This document shows, piece after piece, positions 46,305 to 58,475 of a DNA stretch of 64,000 bases; position 1 is the stretch's first letter, and every line of letters starts with the position of its first letter. The stretch lies in assembly GCA_028023455.1 (NCBI GenBank), contig JAQFVV010012416.1, positions 2,287,767 to 2,351,766 of the forward strand, given 5' to 3'. The translations under genes were made by a program, and so were the position numbers. This DNA is from Epiperipatus broadwayi (lineage: Eukaryota > Onychophora > Udeonychophora > Euonychophora > Peripatidae). The notes beneath the pieces were generated by a model that saw only the letters and a program-made list of their open reading frames with translations, had not been told where the DNA came from and did not search any database.

Positions 46305-47221
46305 AATATAAATTATTTATTTAACAAGGTATGAGTTTAAATAGATTAGCTATCGATCCCTGGAAACATTTGTAATTTACATGAACCATGAAAGTCTAGA
46401 TAATTATCAAAGATATTATGCATATTCAAATTCCCATTTCTCCCTTAACTAGCCATACATCGAATAAATCAACTGTTTACAGAGCATGAAATGAAAACAA
46501 TTGTCTCAAAAATTTATGCCGATGAAACAATTCGACCTTATTAACAAATTTAACAATATATATTTTCAAAATAATAATAATAAAACAACACAAAACAAAC
46601 AAAAAATTAAATGAAAATCTCTTCCTCATTAAACTTTTCATTTTATTGGTTTTATAGTCTAAAAAATATATAATTTTTTATTATTAAATGTATGTTTATT
46701 TTGAACTTTGTGTAAGGCTATGGAAAACTGATTAAGTAAACTGTGGCTAGCAATTTGTCAATCACTACCTATTTTATTCGCATACACATACATAGTTGTA
46801 AGACAACTTATACTGCATATGAAATAATAACGCACACGTATTATAATCATATATTCTGCACTTGTTTGTCGAATTGTGATACAGCTATAAACTTGAGCAC
46901 AACTCTTAAATATTATTAATCAATAATAATGATAATATTATTTTTTAAATTTCACAGTTAAAGAAAATATAACTTCATTACTTTTTACTATATTGTTTTC
47001 GGACATGTGAAATTACATTCTAATGGTTTAGGAAGGAATTCATCTTTATGATACCGTGAACAAATAAATATCAATTTATGAGAGGCTTATTAAAAATATA
47101 AGTAAAAACTTGTACACATCAGCAAATATGTGTAGGTTTATAAATTATTATTTATATTAAAATTTACATATGAATATCATTACAATTTTGTTTTAATAAC
47201 TGAAATAAAGGCTTATTATAT
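46305..47221. other. AT-rich stretch, nothing recognised
   Basis: No gene or repeat match seen. Confidence 0.5.
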
Positions 47222-47525
47222 ACCTGTATCAATATATGTAATATATAGGTACATGAGCACAGACTTTCACACAACCCACCACTCTCCACTCTATCTCATA
47301 TTACTAATTCACATGAACACATATCTGTCGAAAAGATAAGTAATCACCAATATACGTATTTCATGCTAAACCAGCAATCAGCAGTTGGTCCATATTACCA
47401 TCTCCACAAATATATGCAATAAGTGCTCAGATATATATTAAGATAGCCAATCTTCATACTTTAATGGACAGGCTTTAATCCATTCCACACTCCAACTCTC
47501 CAACCATTTTAATTAACGGACATTT
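47222..47525 (-). repeat. Family epsilon copy 4
   Basis: Shares 'gagcacagactttcacacaa', 'aaaagataagtaatcaccaa' and 'tcttcatactttaatggaca' with the other copies. The minus-strand hammerhead (about 47350-47392) reads CUGCUGA at 47378-47384, with A6 changed. GAAA and stem I ACCAA/UUGGU are kept. Confidence 0.8.
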
Positions 47526-48498
47526 TATTTATATTGAATATCATTACAAGTGTATAAATGTTCTTTGGTTAATTTAAAGTATATTTTAAATTTTAATTTG
47601 ATAATATTTTTAACAGAACTTAACTTTTCTTTAGAAAACAAAAATATAAATAATAAATGCATCAATTTATCAAAGTTATCAGTAGAAAAATAAAAATAAA
47701 TTAATAATTTATATATTTATAAATTATGCTAGTAGAATAAAAAATATATAAATAAAATTCTGTTATACTTTCCTGTTTTTTTTTTTTAAAAATCTTACAG
47801 TATACCATTCTTTTTATTTAATTTTTTCAAAATCCTAGTCTTCTTTATAGGCTTCAAATGCCTTTAATTAAATCTTGTTGATCATTTCCTGAGTTAATTA
47901 ATTTGATCTTAATTTAAAATATTTGTTCCTAACATACCTAACCAATATAGAGAAGTAAAATTCTTTTGTTGTTCTTAAAACAAATTTCCTTCCTTAAGAT
48001 GTCTAACTGATGAGAAAAATTTCTCCTCTTTGTACAACTACCAAAGAATTATAATCTGTAGATTACAGAAGACAAAAACTAAAAGTTACTTGATTGTGAT
48101 TATAATCTTTAAAATAAGCAACTTTTATTTAGCATATCTTATATTTGGTAACAGATTTTTAAAAATAAAACAAATAAATTTTATACATTAATATTTTTTT
48201 CTTTAAATAAAATTAGTATAACTTCAGAAATATTTATCTTTTAGTTTAATTATTCAAACTTGTTTATTGTTATAATCTTTTTTCATTATTTCATTATAAT
48301 AAAACAAATAAATATATTTCTTTAATGGGTGAGTATTTTACATTTATTTCCACATGCTTTATTTTAATTCCTCTACAACTGTATTTTTTTTAATAATTAG
48401 AATAAAGATTTTAACTTATCAAGTGCTTTTATTCTACTTACATTCTCTGTACGTTTTTTGTTTGTTTGCTGGTGTTTGATTATTTCATAGATACAGTT
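47526..48498. other. AT-rich stretch, nothing recognised
   Basis: No gene or repeat match seen. Confidence 0.5.
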
Positions 48499-48845
48499 TA
48501 ATAATTAGTCGTTAAGCCAATGTATATGTGCTTTGTGGATTTTAACTATAAAGGAATACTCTCACTTTCCAAACACAAGATAAAGTCTTTGTGAAAAGAT
48601 AGAATGAATCCATCTATCTTTTCAACCCAAACATTTATGTATGGGAAAATCTTAAGCATTTGGGAATGAGAGTGTGAAGATGTTAAGTGATCACTTTAAA
48701 TTCATAAATGTTTGGGTCAAAAAGAAAAATGGATTTATTCTATCTTTTCACAAAGACTTTATCTTGGGTTTGGAAAGTGAGAATATTTATTTATAGTTAA
48801 AATCCACAAAGCATATGTGCATTAGCTTAATGGCTAATCATTAAT
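48499..48845. repeat. Fold-back element, about 100-bp arms or longer
   Basis: The arms match closely: 'gtgctttgtggattttaact' and 'acacaagataaagtctttgt' on the left have inverted partners on the right, and the arms meet near 48670. The termini 'ttaataattagtcgttaagc' and its complement end near 48845. No coding content. Confidence 0.88.
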
Positions 48846-49097
48846 ATTACAGTTTATACAACATAGTGCTATATAAAATAAATATCTTACTTAGATATAG
48901 TTTAAGTAAAATGTGCCAAGAGAGTGGTATAAAGATGTTTTTGGTTTCAATTGATATCATTTAAAATTGTGGTACACATACCTAATATGATATATAACAG
49001 TTATGCAAATTAACTTTTTGCAGAAATATCAAGTGTCAAATCAATTTAAAGTACTTTCTGCAACATTTTGAATGAATAAAACTTAAAATTTTAAACT

Positions 49098-49176
49098 AAT
49101 TTGACACTTAGAGTTTATATATATATATATAAACTCTAAGTGTCATATTATAAACTCTAAGTGTCAAATTATATAT
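49098..49176. repeat. Small stacked palindromes around an AT repeat
   Basis: 'atttgacacttagagttta' is followed by (TA)n, then its complement 'taaactctaagtgtcat', then a second 'taaactctaagtgtcaaat'. Either right copy can pair with the left one. Confidence 0.85.
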
Positions 49177-49280
49177 ATATAATGGTAAATAATAAATATG
49201 CCATTAAAATTGAATTCATGTAGAGATAGATTGCTTAACAAAGAGAGAATTTCAAAATATCTGAATTCTAAAAAATAAAA

Positions 49281-49571
49281 AATAATAGAGATAAAAAAGA
49301 TTTTATAGTAAGTGGTTTTATTTTGTCTTGCAGTAAAAACTATAAAATAATTGTTACTCCAACCACAATTGGGTTTTCAGATTGAATTTGAAATAAAAGC
49401 ATGTGCAGTCCAGAAGTTAATAACTTCATCCCTATGAGAATCCCCATGCTTTTATTTCAAGTTCAATCTAAAAATCCCAATTGTGGTTGAGGAAACGATT
49501 ACTTTTTTTAGTTTTTAGTGCAAGACAAAGAAAAGCATTTATTATAAAATCTTTTTTATCTCTATTATTTC
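49281..49571. repeat. Fold-back element, about 120-bp arms
   Basis: The left arm ('aataatagagataaaaaaga', 'ccacaattgggttttcagat') and right arm are inverted copies meeting near 49420. It is the same architecture as the 48499 element but with unrelated sequence. Confidence 0.85.
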
Positions 49572-51287
49572 ATAAGTTAAGATTTTTTTAAAATTTGTAT
49601 AAAAATAGTGTGTATTATGAATTGACTAGTTCAAATTAATCTGATACTATCTACTATAATATTAATTATTTGATTTCTTACTCCCCCTCCTCATTTAATA
49701 AAAATAGCCATTTTAAATTCATTTTCTCAATATATATATATTGCTTTATGTTTCAGTATTCTTCAAACTTTTTACACTATAAAAGCTTCCAAAGGGGTGT
49801 TTGGTTTAATTCAATCACAAAAAGACAAGTTGAGAGCAATTGTTCTAGGAATAAAACTCAATATGTTGCTAGCGCTCTTAAATTACTAATCATTTATTTA
49901 TTTTTGACTAGTTAACTCATTTGTTTAGAGCTGGTTCACTTCTTACATTGGCCACTCATCCCCACCCCCCCACCCCAAGTAATATTAAATTAGAGGACAC
50001 GGGGAAGGGGTCGGTAATATTCCTGGCTCAAAACTCAATCTGTCATTTCTGTTAATGAAACAACAACATAACCACCCAAATAACTGTCTTCTACACACAC
50101 ATATATATATAACATTCAGAAGATATTCCATTGCTTTGGAAGAAAAATATGGTAAAACGGCCTTAATACATTAACGCATTAGGACCAATATATATGTTTT
50201 TACTTTACTAATTTTGTTATTTATATAATTTTAAAAAATTAACATTTTACTGTAGCTTTTATGAATTAAATAGAAATAGAAAAAATATATTAAACTGTGA
50301 AAATTCCGCAACCATTAAGTTATTTTAGAGTGTTAAAGTTAAGATTTTTCCAATGTCTCTAAAAGGTTAATAGCTTCTATATTTAGACTAAATATTGTTA
50401 AATTGATTATTAGATAGCTATTTTTAATTCTAGATTATAAAATAAATAGTTCTCAGTGTTATAAATTAAAAGAGAGGGGGCATACACTTAACATTAGTAA
50501 TACATTTAACTAAATCAATAATGACAGATATCTGTTATTTTACTTCTATTTATTATGGATTGAATTACTAATAATAAAGTGTAGTTTATTAAATCTAGAT
50601 AGTGCTTTTAGGCAACATTTCATTGCAAATTTCTAATAAAAGAAAATATTCCATATTTTTTTTATTCCACTATCTTTCTCTTAGAAGAAGTTCATTGATA
50701 AAATTGTAAATCTATAATTTTAAATATTTAAACAGGGGCTGAAATCAGTTTGGTTTTTATTATATAAAAGCAACGCATATTGAACTTTCCTAATAAAGTT
50801 TTCAGTTGGTAAATTTTTAAATATTTATTTTGATTCCTTTTATTTAATTGAATTTAAAATTACTTCTTGTTTTTAAAATCAAGTTTATAAAAATTTAATT
50901 TTCATTAATTCCAACTTTTAACTGGAAGCAGATGTTTCCAACTTGTTACTATAAATCTGATCCGATTTTTAAATAAAAAGAAACAAAACACAAAATAAAG
51001 TATTAACAGAGGGATCTCATTTAGTTGTATCGTATTTCTTTTGTTACTACGCATATGTTCAGAAGTGATTTGATAAGATATTTATTATAAGAAAAATATT
51101 ATGTTGTCGAAAAATTGTCAACGAATTTCTTAATTATTAATAGGTTTGAATTTAAAAAAAAAAAAACTTTTTGTACAAAAATAAAGTTTGTAATAATAAA
51201 TAAATAATCATAATTGTAGCTTTGCAATTAAAAATAAAGTTTATTACTAATTAACCCATCCATTCAGTGAATGTTTACTATAGTAAA
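49572..51287. other. AT-rich stretch, nothing recognised
   Basis: A short C-rich patch near 49960-49975; otherwise AT-rich. No gene seen. Confidence 0.5.
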
Positions 51288-51490
51288 TAGAGGGATTTGA
51301 ACTTAGGATTTTACAGCCAATATTTATCTTCCACTTCATCTCAAACAACCGATACACAGCACATCCTTCTCCTATTAATATAAATGGATACTAGAGGGAT
51401 TTGAACTTAGGATTTTACAGTCAATATTTATCCTCCACTCCAACTCACACAACCGACACACAGCGCATCCTTCTATTAATATAAATGGAT
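51288..51490. repeat. 104-bp tandem duplication at the epsilon edge
   Basis: TAGAGGGATTTGAACTTAGG starts at 51288 and 51392. The two units share 'cacagc(a/g)catccttctattaa' ends with several differences. The sequence belongs to the outer part of family epsilon (compare 3830-3900). Confidence 0.82.
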
Positions 51491-51880
51491 ATGTAACGCT
51501 CCGATAATATGAAGGGTTAGATTGATGTAAATGTCTATTTGGATATGACAACAATATCAAATCTACCAAGGGCTTTGAGCATTCCATCGTTGGTTTTTCA
51601 ATGAAATGGATGGTTGAATTGTTAGAAGGGAGAGAATATTGAATCCTGTCCATTGAAGTTTAAGAAATTGTTATCTTAATATATGTAGAGCACTAATTGT
51701 ATATATGTGTGGGAGATTACGATCTAATCCAACTGATGAGTGCTTCTCTGCACGAAATACATATATTGGGGCTCATTTATTTTTTTCACATGTGTGTAGT
51801 CATATGTATTTGTTGTTTGAAATGGAGTGGAGAATAAATATAGACTAAAAATCCCAAGTTCAAATCCCTATATTTACTAA
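51491..51880 (+). repeat. Family epsilon copy 5
   Basis: Plus-oriented copy with 'gggctttgagcattccatcg', 'gagcactaattgtatatatg', the hammerhead and 'cacatgtgtgtagtcat'. Its outer right end ('ggagaataaatatagactaa', 'cccaagttcaaatccc') mirrors the tandem units at 51288-51490, so the whole locus has inverted ends. Confidence 0.8.
51726..51772 (+). ncRNA. Intact type I hammerhead ribozyme, epsilon copy 5
   Basis: Stem I is UCCAA (51728-51732) with UUGGG (51766-51770), five pairs, one of them U-G. Then CUGAUGA (51733-51739); stem II GUGC/GCAC (51740-51743 with 51750-51753), four Watson-Crick pairs; and GAAA (51754-51757). Stem III is AUACAUAU (51757-51764), three pairs with a CA loop. Position 17 is A (51765), an allowed base, with cleavage after it. 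Every conserved core base is present. Other epsilon copies keep the same stems with compensating or damaging changes, which supports a real fold. Confidence 0.82.
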
Positions 51881-52734
51881 AGTTTATTACTATTTTTAAT
51901 TAAAAAAATATTCTTTATTACATCTTTTGATCACATTTGGTGTGAAGGAAAGTCAACAAATGCTCACCACGCCATTTTCTATATTTAAAAAAATATGGAT
52001 TTCTATGCTTGTGTTACTATTTTTAGAAGAATTTTTAAAACATTCCAATAATGTAAATATATTTATATTATTTGCAGCTGATTTAGAAATCTGGCTTTTA
52101 ATAAGATTAAGTTCCACCTCTAGCATGAACAATGAATGTTGGTTTAAGAATAAGCTTTAGGTAGTGTTAGGCCACCCATGCTTTTAAAACATTTACTAAT
52201 GGAAGTGTGCTTAGCATATATGTGAAGTTAGTTTCCTTCTATATAAGTTCCTATTGTTTTAACATTAAATATTTTTACTAGAAGAATTTAAAATAATAAC
52301 TTGTAATTATTAAAAGTTCCATTTAATGAGTGACTTTTTTACTTCTTTCATTTTTCATATTTTTTAAAGCTGAATGGTTGATTCAATGATATAGCTGGAA
52401 AAGATTAAAATAGCCTATTTTCTTAGCAAAAATAAATTGGCAGATAGTGTGATAATTTTATTAAAAAATTTAACAATTGCATTTTTTTTTACATTTAGTA
52501 TTTTTTTTTTCATTTAATAATATATCACTCAAATAAAACTTTATTATTATTTATTTAATCTATTTCTATTTTGACTGCTTTATTTATTTAGTCCTATAGA
52601 TTTTTATTTGGCCATGTTAGAGTTGTTTTGCTTAGAACTTCAACTGTAAAACACTTTCAAGTGATATGATGTGAATGTATTTCAGAGATATTTTTAAAAG
52701 TCTTTTCTGGCGCCACCTATTTCAAAATGGAACA

Positions 52735-52830
52735 ATCAATAGATAGTAGATAGCAGTATTTCAGTACCTGCATCTTCAGTCTAGTTTATGATCTTCATTA
52801 GAGATGAATATGGAATCAATTTGCCCATCA
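52735..52830 (-). repeat. Decayed beta/gamma-like hammerhead scrap
   Basis: Minus strand, 52776-52806: CUAAUGA-AGAUCAUAAACUAGACUGAAG. It has the beta order (core, short stem II, AAACUAG, CUG), but G5 and G12 are lost. Confidence 0.4.
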
Positions 52831-53842
52831 ATCCAAAAGCCTTCTATAATATTTTTATACTATTTAGCTAATATTTTGAAAATTCACAAACATGCTAACA
52901 TTTGGATACAATCTAACTTGCTTATTTTCACTTATATGATTTCGGGACCAAAGATAAACATAACCACAAACTCATAGCAGCACAATCTGGATTATATTGA
53001 ATTATTTTGTTTTTACGGTCAGAGTATTTCATTTGTCAAACCCTGAATACAAGAATACATTTATTTTCTTGTTGAAAATAGCTAGATACCCATTTACTGA
53101 TCAACACCGGAATGTAATTTCATGAGGTACAGGATATCTACCCCGAAAGAAAAATGCTAAATCTGTTTGTGACCTGAAAGAACTTCAAGGGTCACTTAGT
53201 CCAGATTCAACCCTTAGATGGTAGACATATGGATATACTAATCACAATAATAGTAGACCTTTTTTTTTCAGGACTTAACAATGACTATTGCAATAAAACT
53301 TTTTATTTGAGCTAACAAAATAAGATATTTCTGTCCTTCCAACTTGAAATGTTATTTTAACTAATTTTCAATAAATATTCATCAATAAAAGATTTTTAAT
53401 CAAAAATAATATTTAAAAATTTTTTTTTTTTGATATTCAAATAAATTGACTGTTTACAATTTTATTGAATAAATTAAATAGCCAAAGGGGACAACGTCTT
53501 TGTTTCTATAGAAAATTAATTTTTATTATTTTTGTTGTCACAAGTTAAAGTGCGAATTTTAATTTTTAAATTTGATGTGAAGAAAAATAAAGCAATAACA
53601 TCTACAAGGCTATCTTAATCAAAATGATTAGCATTAATTTTGTTAGGCAGGCTAATATAACAATTATATACTATTTAATAGTATATATAGGCAAACAAAT
53701 AATTAGATTTTTAATCACTACTCCAAAAGAAAAGTCACCTGCTGATATATAGATTATTTTTTCATACAACAGCTTGGGTGATAGTTTTAGAAATAGTATA
53801 TAATCTAAAATATTTTTTAATATATACATTTTTTTCTACAGT

Positions 53843-53925
53843 ACAGGCTTTTTTATACCTGCACTCCAATATGTAATATATAGAGGATTTGAACTCAGAC
53901 TTTCACATGACCCTCAACTAAAATA
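53843..53925 (+). repeat. Family epsilon copy 6, outer fragment
   Basis: 'acaggcttttttatacctgc' and 'gaactcagactttcacatga' match 5725-5800. No ribozyme part is present. Confidence 0.75.
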
Positions 53926-54390
53926 TTTTTGTAAATTTATTGTTCAATATTACTTTCGTTCAAACATATAATAGGAGAAAAGATAACGATCTCTGAGATT
54001 CATTTTTGCTTAACTAGCTTTATCATCGACTTTGATCATTAATCCTCTCAAATAATTTTCATCACTATTAATAACTTACTTATTGTTATGACTTACCGTA
54101 TAAGTATGCAGCTCTTATACAATCTTGCTGAATTAATACCTTTTGAATAAGTACATCAATATTATTAATAACTATTTATTATCCTAGAGATTGTTATATT
54201 ATTTCAAATGTAAACTTTAAACTAAAGGAAATATCAATATCTCATATATGGCAATATTTTAACTTCCTCTTTTTTATATTTAATATATATTTTTAAAACT
54301 TATTAATATAATTAATATCTCCTTTTGTATACACTACATCAGTGCAACTTATTACTTGTACAAATAATTTTATTTTCCTTTTTCTTAAAG

Positions 54391-54420
54391 TTTTAACTGC
54401 CCAATAGTTTTCATCAGAAC
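54391..54420 (-). ncRNA. Delta hammerhead-like motif, damaged
   Basis: Minus strand: CUGAUGA (54411-54417), stem II AACU/AGUU-like with loop AUUGGGC, then AAAA in place of GAAA. No stem I is evident. Confidence 0.35.
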
Positions 54421-54510
54421 TACAAATAATTTAAATAGATATGATTACATAAAGCAACATATTATATGTAAAACATTAAAAGCTTAAAGCTAAACTAGTC
54501 AATAAATAAT

Positions 54511-54828
54511 CAGAATTACCCCAAATTCACAACTCAACCAGACTAGCCAAAAAATAAACTCTAAAACACAACCAATGGTTTCACTGCTACAAGCAGGCTT
54601 CTCAAGTGTAAAGAACTACAAAAAAATTGTAAAACTTAATAAAACTTTCTTTCAAAAAATTATTCAAAATATACATTTGTAAATGCAAAACTAAAGTCCA
54701 CTTTTTAAACAACTTTCTATTCCTAAAATTAATAATACAACTCCTAGGAAAAACATTAAACCACTGGCTGTGTTTTAGAGTTTTTTTTTTTTTTGGCTAG
54801 TCTGGTTGAGTTGTGAATTTGAAATAAT
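54511..54828. repeat. Fold-back element, about 70-bp arms
   Basis: The left arm ('cacaactcaaccagactagc', 'ctctaaaacacaaccaatgg') and its inverted partner (54759-54828) lie around a 175-bp centre. The right arm holds a T run of 16. Confidence 0.88.
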
Positions 54829-55563
54829 TTTGATTATATCTAAAACATACATAATTCACATTTTAATTGTAGTTGTACAAAATAATTATATTAAAAGTTA
54901 AGTTTCTGTTTTATTATTTTACTTAATATCTATATATTCTTTTTTCTTATAATCTGTATCTACAGTTTTTATATATAAGATGTCACTATGCAGGCAATGC
55001 AGATCGTAATTGTAAATTAGTTAAAGCACATTGAAAAGGGCAAAAATTAATGTTTGCCAAATATATTATTACTGTTATATAAAGATATTTTATGTTATAT
55101 ATATATATATTGAATGATTAAATTATATATATATATTTAATTTCATATTTTTTAAATTATTAATTATTATAATTTAATTAAAGCTATTTTTAATTTAATA
55201 TAAATTTATATTCTTAAATTATATATTTCTTAATTTTTTATTTTTATATATTTAAATGATCTGTCTTTTATTAGTTTCTTCTCCATGATCAAAATTTTTA
55301 AATTTAAATTATTTTTTCTCTAGATTATAACTCCGTTTATGTTTATTTTTTATAACAAATATTTTCCTTATTTAATTCATTTTTATAAATTTGTATTATT
55401 ATTATTTTAATTTTATTATATTCATAACATTTTTATACCTAAATCTTTATTTCAACTTGGTTTTATTTTTTTAATTAGTACGATCTCTTTAATTTTTCTT
55501 CCGGTTTAATAATTAGTGTAGTAAATGTATACCATTTTTCATTCTTACATCCTATTTTCATTA
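54829..55563. other. AT-rich stretch, nothing recognised
   Basis: Extremely T/A-rich with AT repeats near 55100-55130. Confidence 0.5.
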
Positions 55564-55724
55564 TATGCATATTATATAGGAGATCTTTTATCCCATTTAT
55601 GTAGTTTCAGTCTTGCATTAAGATATAATTACTTTTAATATTATTAAGTAAGTGAAATGAAAAACTCCATTAATATAAGACTGAAACAACATAAATAGGA
55701 TAAAAGATTTTCCATATGTATGCA
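55564..55724. repeat. Fold-back element, about 50-bp arms
   Basis: 'gcatattatataggagatct' and 'ttatgtagtttcagtcttgc' on the left have inverted partners at 55673-55724. Confidence 0.8.
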
Positions 55725-56359
55725 CACAATTGAAACTAGATATATTTAAAAAAGTTAAAATAAAATGATTTACTATACTATCTAATAAAAATAAAGAAAC
55801 TATATTTATTTAAAAATTAAAAAAAGATAAAGATTTAGGTATAAAAACCTTATTAATATAATATAAATTAATAAAAATGAACTAAAAAAAGAAAATATTA
55901 ATTATAAAAAGTAAACATGGATGGCATTATAATATAGAATAGAAATAATTTAAAGATTTTGACAATTGGAAGAAAAACTAATAGAAGCTCGATAATTTTA
56001 AACATAAAAAAATAAAAATATTAAGAAACATACAGTTCAAATATATACATTTATATTAAATTAAAATATCTTGTATTAAATTACTTAATTAATAATTAAA
56101 AATATAATATTAAAAATAAATAAATATAAAATTAGCTCTTAAATATAACTTTTATCTAAAAAAGTTGTATATAAAAATTATAAGACAGAACAATATATTA
56201 TAGATATTAATTAAATAATAAAACATGAATTTAAGATATAATTATAAAGATAGCGCAATGTAATATTTTGGATAATTATAATTAATATATGAATTATGTA
56301 TATTTTAGAGATAATTATAATATAATCTATCATTTCAATGTAATTATATCAACTTAAAT
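55725..56359. other. AT-rich stretch, nothing recognised
   Basis: Mostly A/T; nothing recognised. Confidence 0.5.
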
Positions 56360-56364
56360 ATTTT

Positions 56365-56405
56365 GTAGATCTGATGAAGACTGCCGGATAGTCGAAACTG
56401 TAAAA
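56365..56405 (+). ncRNA. Delta hammerhead-like motif, core intact
   Basis: CUGAUGA (56371-56377), one extra A, stem II GACU/AGUC with loop GCCGGAU, GAAA (56394-56397), then CUGUA. The core and stem II are good. However, the extra A sits where stem II should start, and I find no convincing stem I, so activity is uncertain. Confidence 0.45.
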
Positions 56406-57482
56406 ACAAAAATTATATTTTGTAATAACAAGTTGCATTGAAAAAGTATAAATGAAAGGGGAATTAATTATAATTAATATATAGAAAATAATAAAAAAAG
56501 GAAATTTTTTAAAAATTACTGCTTATTATTAATCTTCAACAAAATGTGAATAAAAACATCAGAAAAAAGGTTAATAATCTCTAAAGTCCATTTCTGCTAA
56601 ACTAGTTGTATAAGATGGCCTACTTCAAACAAACCATCTCAAATGTGTTATTATTAATTATGTATCTACTATTTTCATATGAAGTAATAATATAGTGGAT
56701 ATATATTATACATACTCTTTGTTTTTTATTTAGACTTTTCCTAAGAACAAGCAATGTATGTGCATCCTATTTATGTAATTTAAATTATATAAGCCAAGTC
56801 ATATACTAATATGTAAAACTAAAAACTAAACATAATTGTGGATTAGTAGTTATGAAAACACCACTCTTTCATCAATCGTAAAAGCCATGCCATATTGAAG
56901 ATGTCTTTTTTTTATAATCATGATACTCAGTTGATCAATTGAGATTAATCTGCAATCATTATCTTTTAGATAGGAACATCAACATACTAACCATCTATTT
57001 TAGACTCAAAAAATCTTTTTATCACTCTTTTAAAACAGTAGTGTCAAAAATAGCATTGATTATATCTTCGTGACTTCCTTAATATGAATGATAAGTAGAC
57101 TGCTGTTCCTAAGGAAATTGAAGCTGGATCTAATAGATGTATGGAATTTGCAAATGTGCAGATATATGTATAAAAATAGGAGTTTGAACATTAGACTAGA
57201 ATATTACTGAAGCAAGTTATGACATTACTCCTGACATCATTTTGTTTCTCTGCACAAAATCATTAATGTTTTAATATTGTGGTGCTGAAATTAAGTGACC
57301 TTCTGTCAAAATTCTTGCTTTACAGTGAACTGCAATGGAATTGCACAAAATATTACATACCATTACTCCTTTTTATGCCTTACTTATATTCCCTATACAT
57401 ATAAAAAATGAATTACTTCACTTATATACCTATTTTCATAAAACATATTTGATTTTACATTTATATGAACTATTTTTGACTT

Positions 57483-57515
57483 TACAGCAGCCTTCTTCAG
57501 AACTGTAATTATAGA
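57483..57515 (-). ncRNA. Delta hammerhead-like motif, damaged
   Basis: Minus strand: CUGAAGA (57494-57500, N7 = A) followed by AGGCUGCUGUAAAGUC and AAAAA in place of GAAA. A related scrap with CUGAUAA...GAAAACAGUCUG lies on minus at about 57641-57676. Confidence 0.3.
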
Positions 57516-58077
57516 ATTATAGACCATTTTATTATAAGGGTATGGAATAAAATAAGAGCAGCTCCTTACTTTGCTGCCAATTCTAAGCTTGAGTAATTAG
57601 TGATTATTAAGCCATTTGCTGAACTTAAATTCACATCCTCAGACTGTTTTCTGGTTTTATCTTTATCAGTGCAGCATTGAGATTTAAAGTTGTAACCATT
57701 AAGTCATGCATGTAAACTACTAGAGAAATTAAGATTATTTTCACATGCAGGAAAGCACATTGTATTGATGGGTAGTAGATGAAATGAACAACTGTAGATG
57801 TAACATTTGATCAATAAGTTTAACTTGACAATTGTAATATTTATTAGACACATCCAAGAACTATAATAATCAAATAGGCCATTGAGGATAGCATTAATGA
57901 TAGAAATTTCATGGTAGATATAGTAGTTTCAGAGAAAATAACTTAGTTCTATTATTAAGTTTCTAAATTAATAGATGATTTGAGTGATGATTCAACTTAA
58001 CACATTAAAAATTGTTTAAGAATGCAATTTATCCATTGTATTTTGAACACTTTTTAGCAAAACCCTTTTATTGTACA

Positions 58078-58136
58078 TATATGCATACACAATCTTATGT
58101 TTCAACTCTCCTTCAGTCTTCTTCAGTGGATAAGCT
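58078..58136 (-). ncRNA. Delta hammerhead-like motif with possible stem I
   Basis: Minus strand: CUGAAGA (58120-58126), an extra A, stem II GACU/AGUU, GAAA (58100-58103), possible stem III ACA/UGU with an eight-base loop, and A17. Stem I UUAUCCA/UGCAUAU would pair at five of six positions. It is speculative because of the extra A. Confidence 0.35.
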
Positions 58137-58153
58137 GCATTTATATAAGATTT

Positions 58154-58475
58154 TATAGCAAAATAAAGAAAGTGGTAAATTTGATAATATTTATTGTTTA
58201 AGAATGCTTAGAACTGATAATAGGACAACCTTAAATTTGGATGGAAGTAATTACCTAATAGATAGTTGTCACAATAATGACTGGATTGGTAGTTATTTAT
58301 CATGCTAGTATCAATATAGCAAAATAAAGAAAGTGGTAAATTTGATAATATTTATTGTTTAAGAATGCTTAGAACTGATAATAGGACAACCTTAAATTTG
58401 GATGGAAGTAATTACCTAATAGATAGTTGTCACAATAATGTCTGGATTGGTAGTTATTTATCATGCTAGTATCAA
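58154..58475 (+). repeat. 161-bp tandem duplication, nearly identical
   Basis: 58154-58314 and 58315-58475 differ by a single base that I can see (ataatgActgg versus ataatgTctgg). Both start TATAGCAAAATAAAGAAAGT. A very recent tandem duplication of non-coding sequence. Confidence 0.95.

Larger units (their letters stand above)
51881..54390. other. AT-rich stretch with repeat scraps
   Basis: Apart from the fragments listed separately, nothing is recognised. A 77-codon plus frame at 51927-52160 has no family. Confidence 0.45.
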
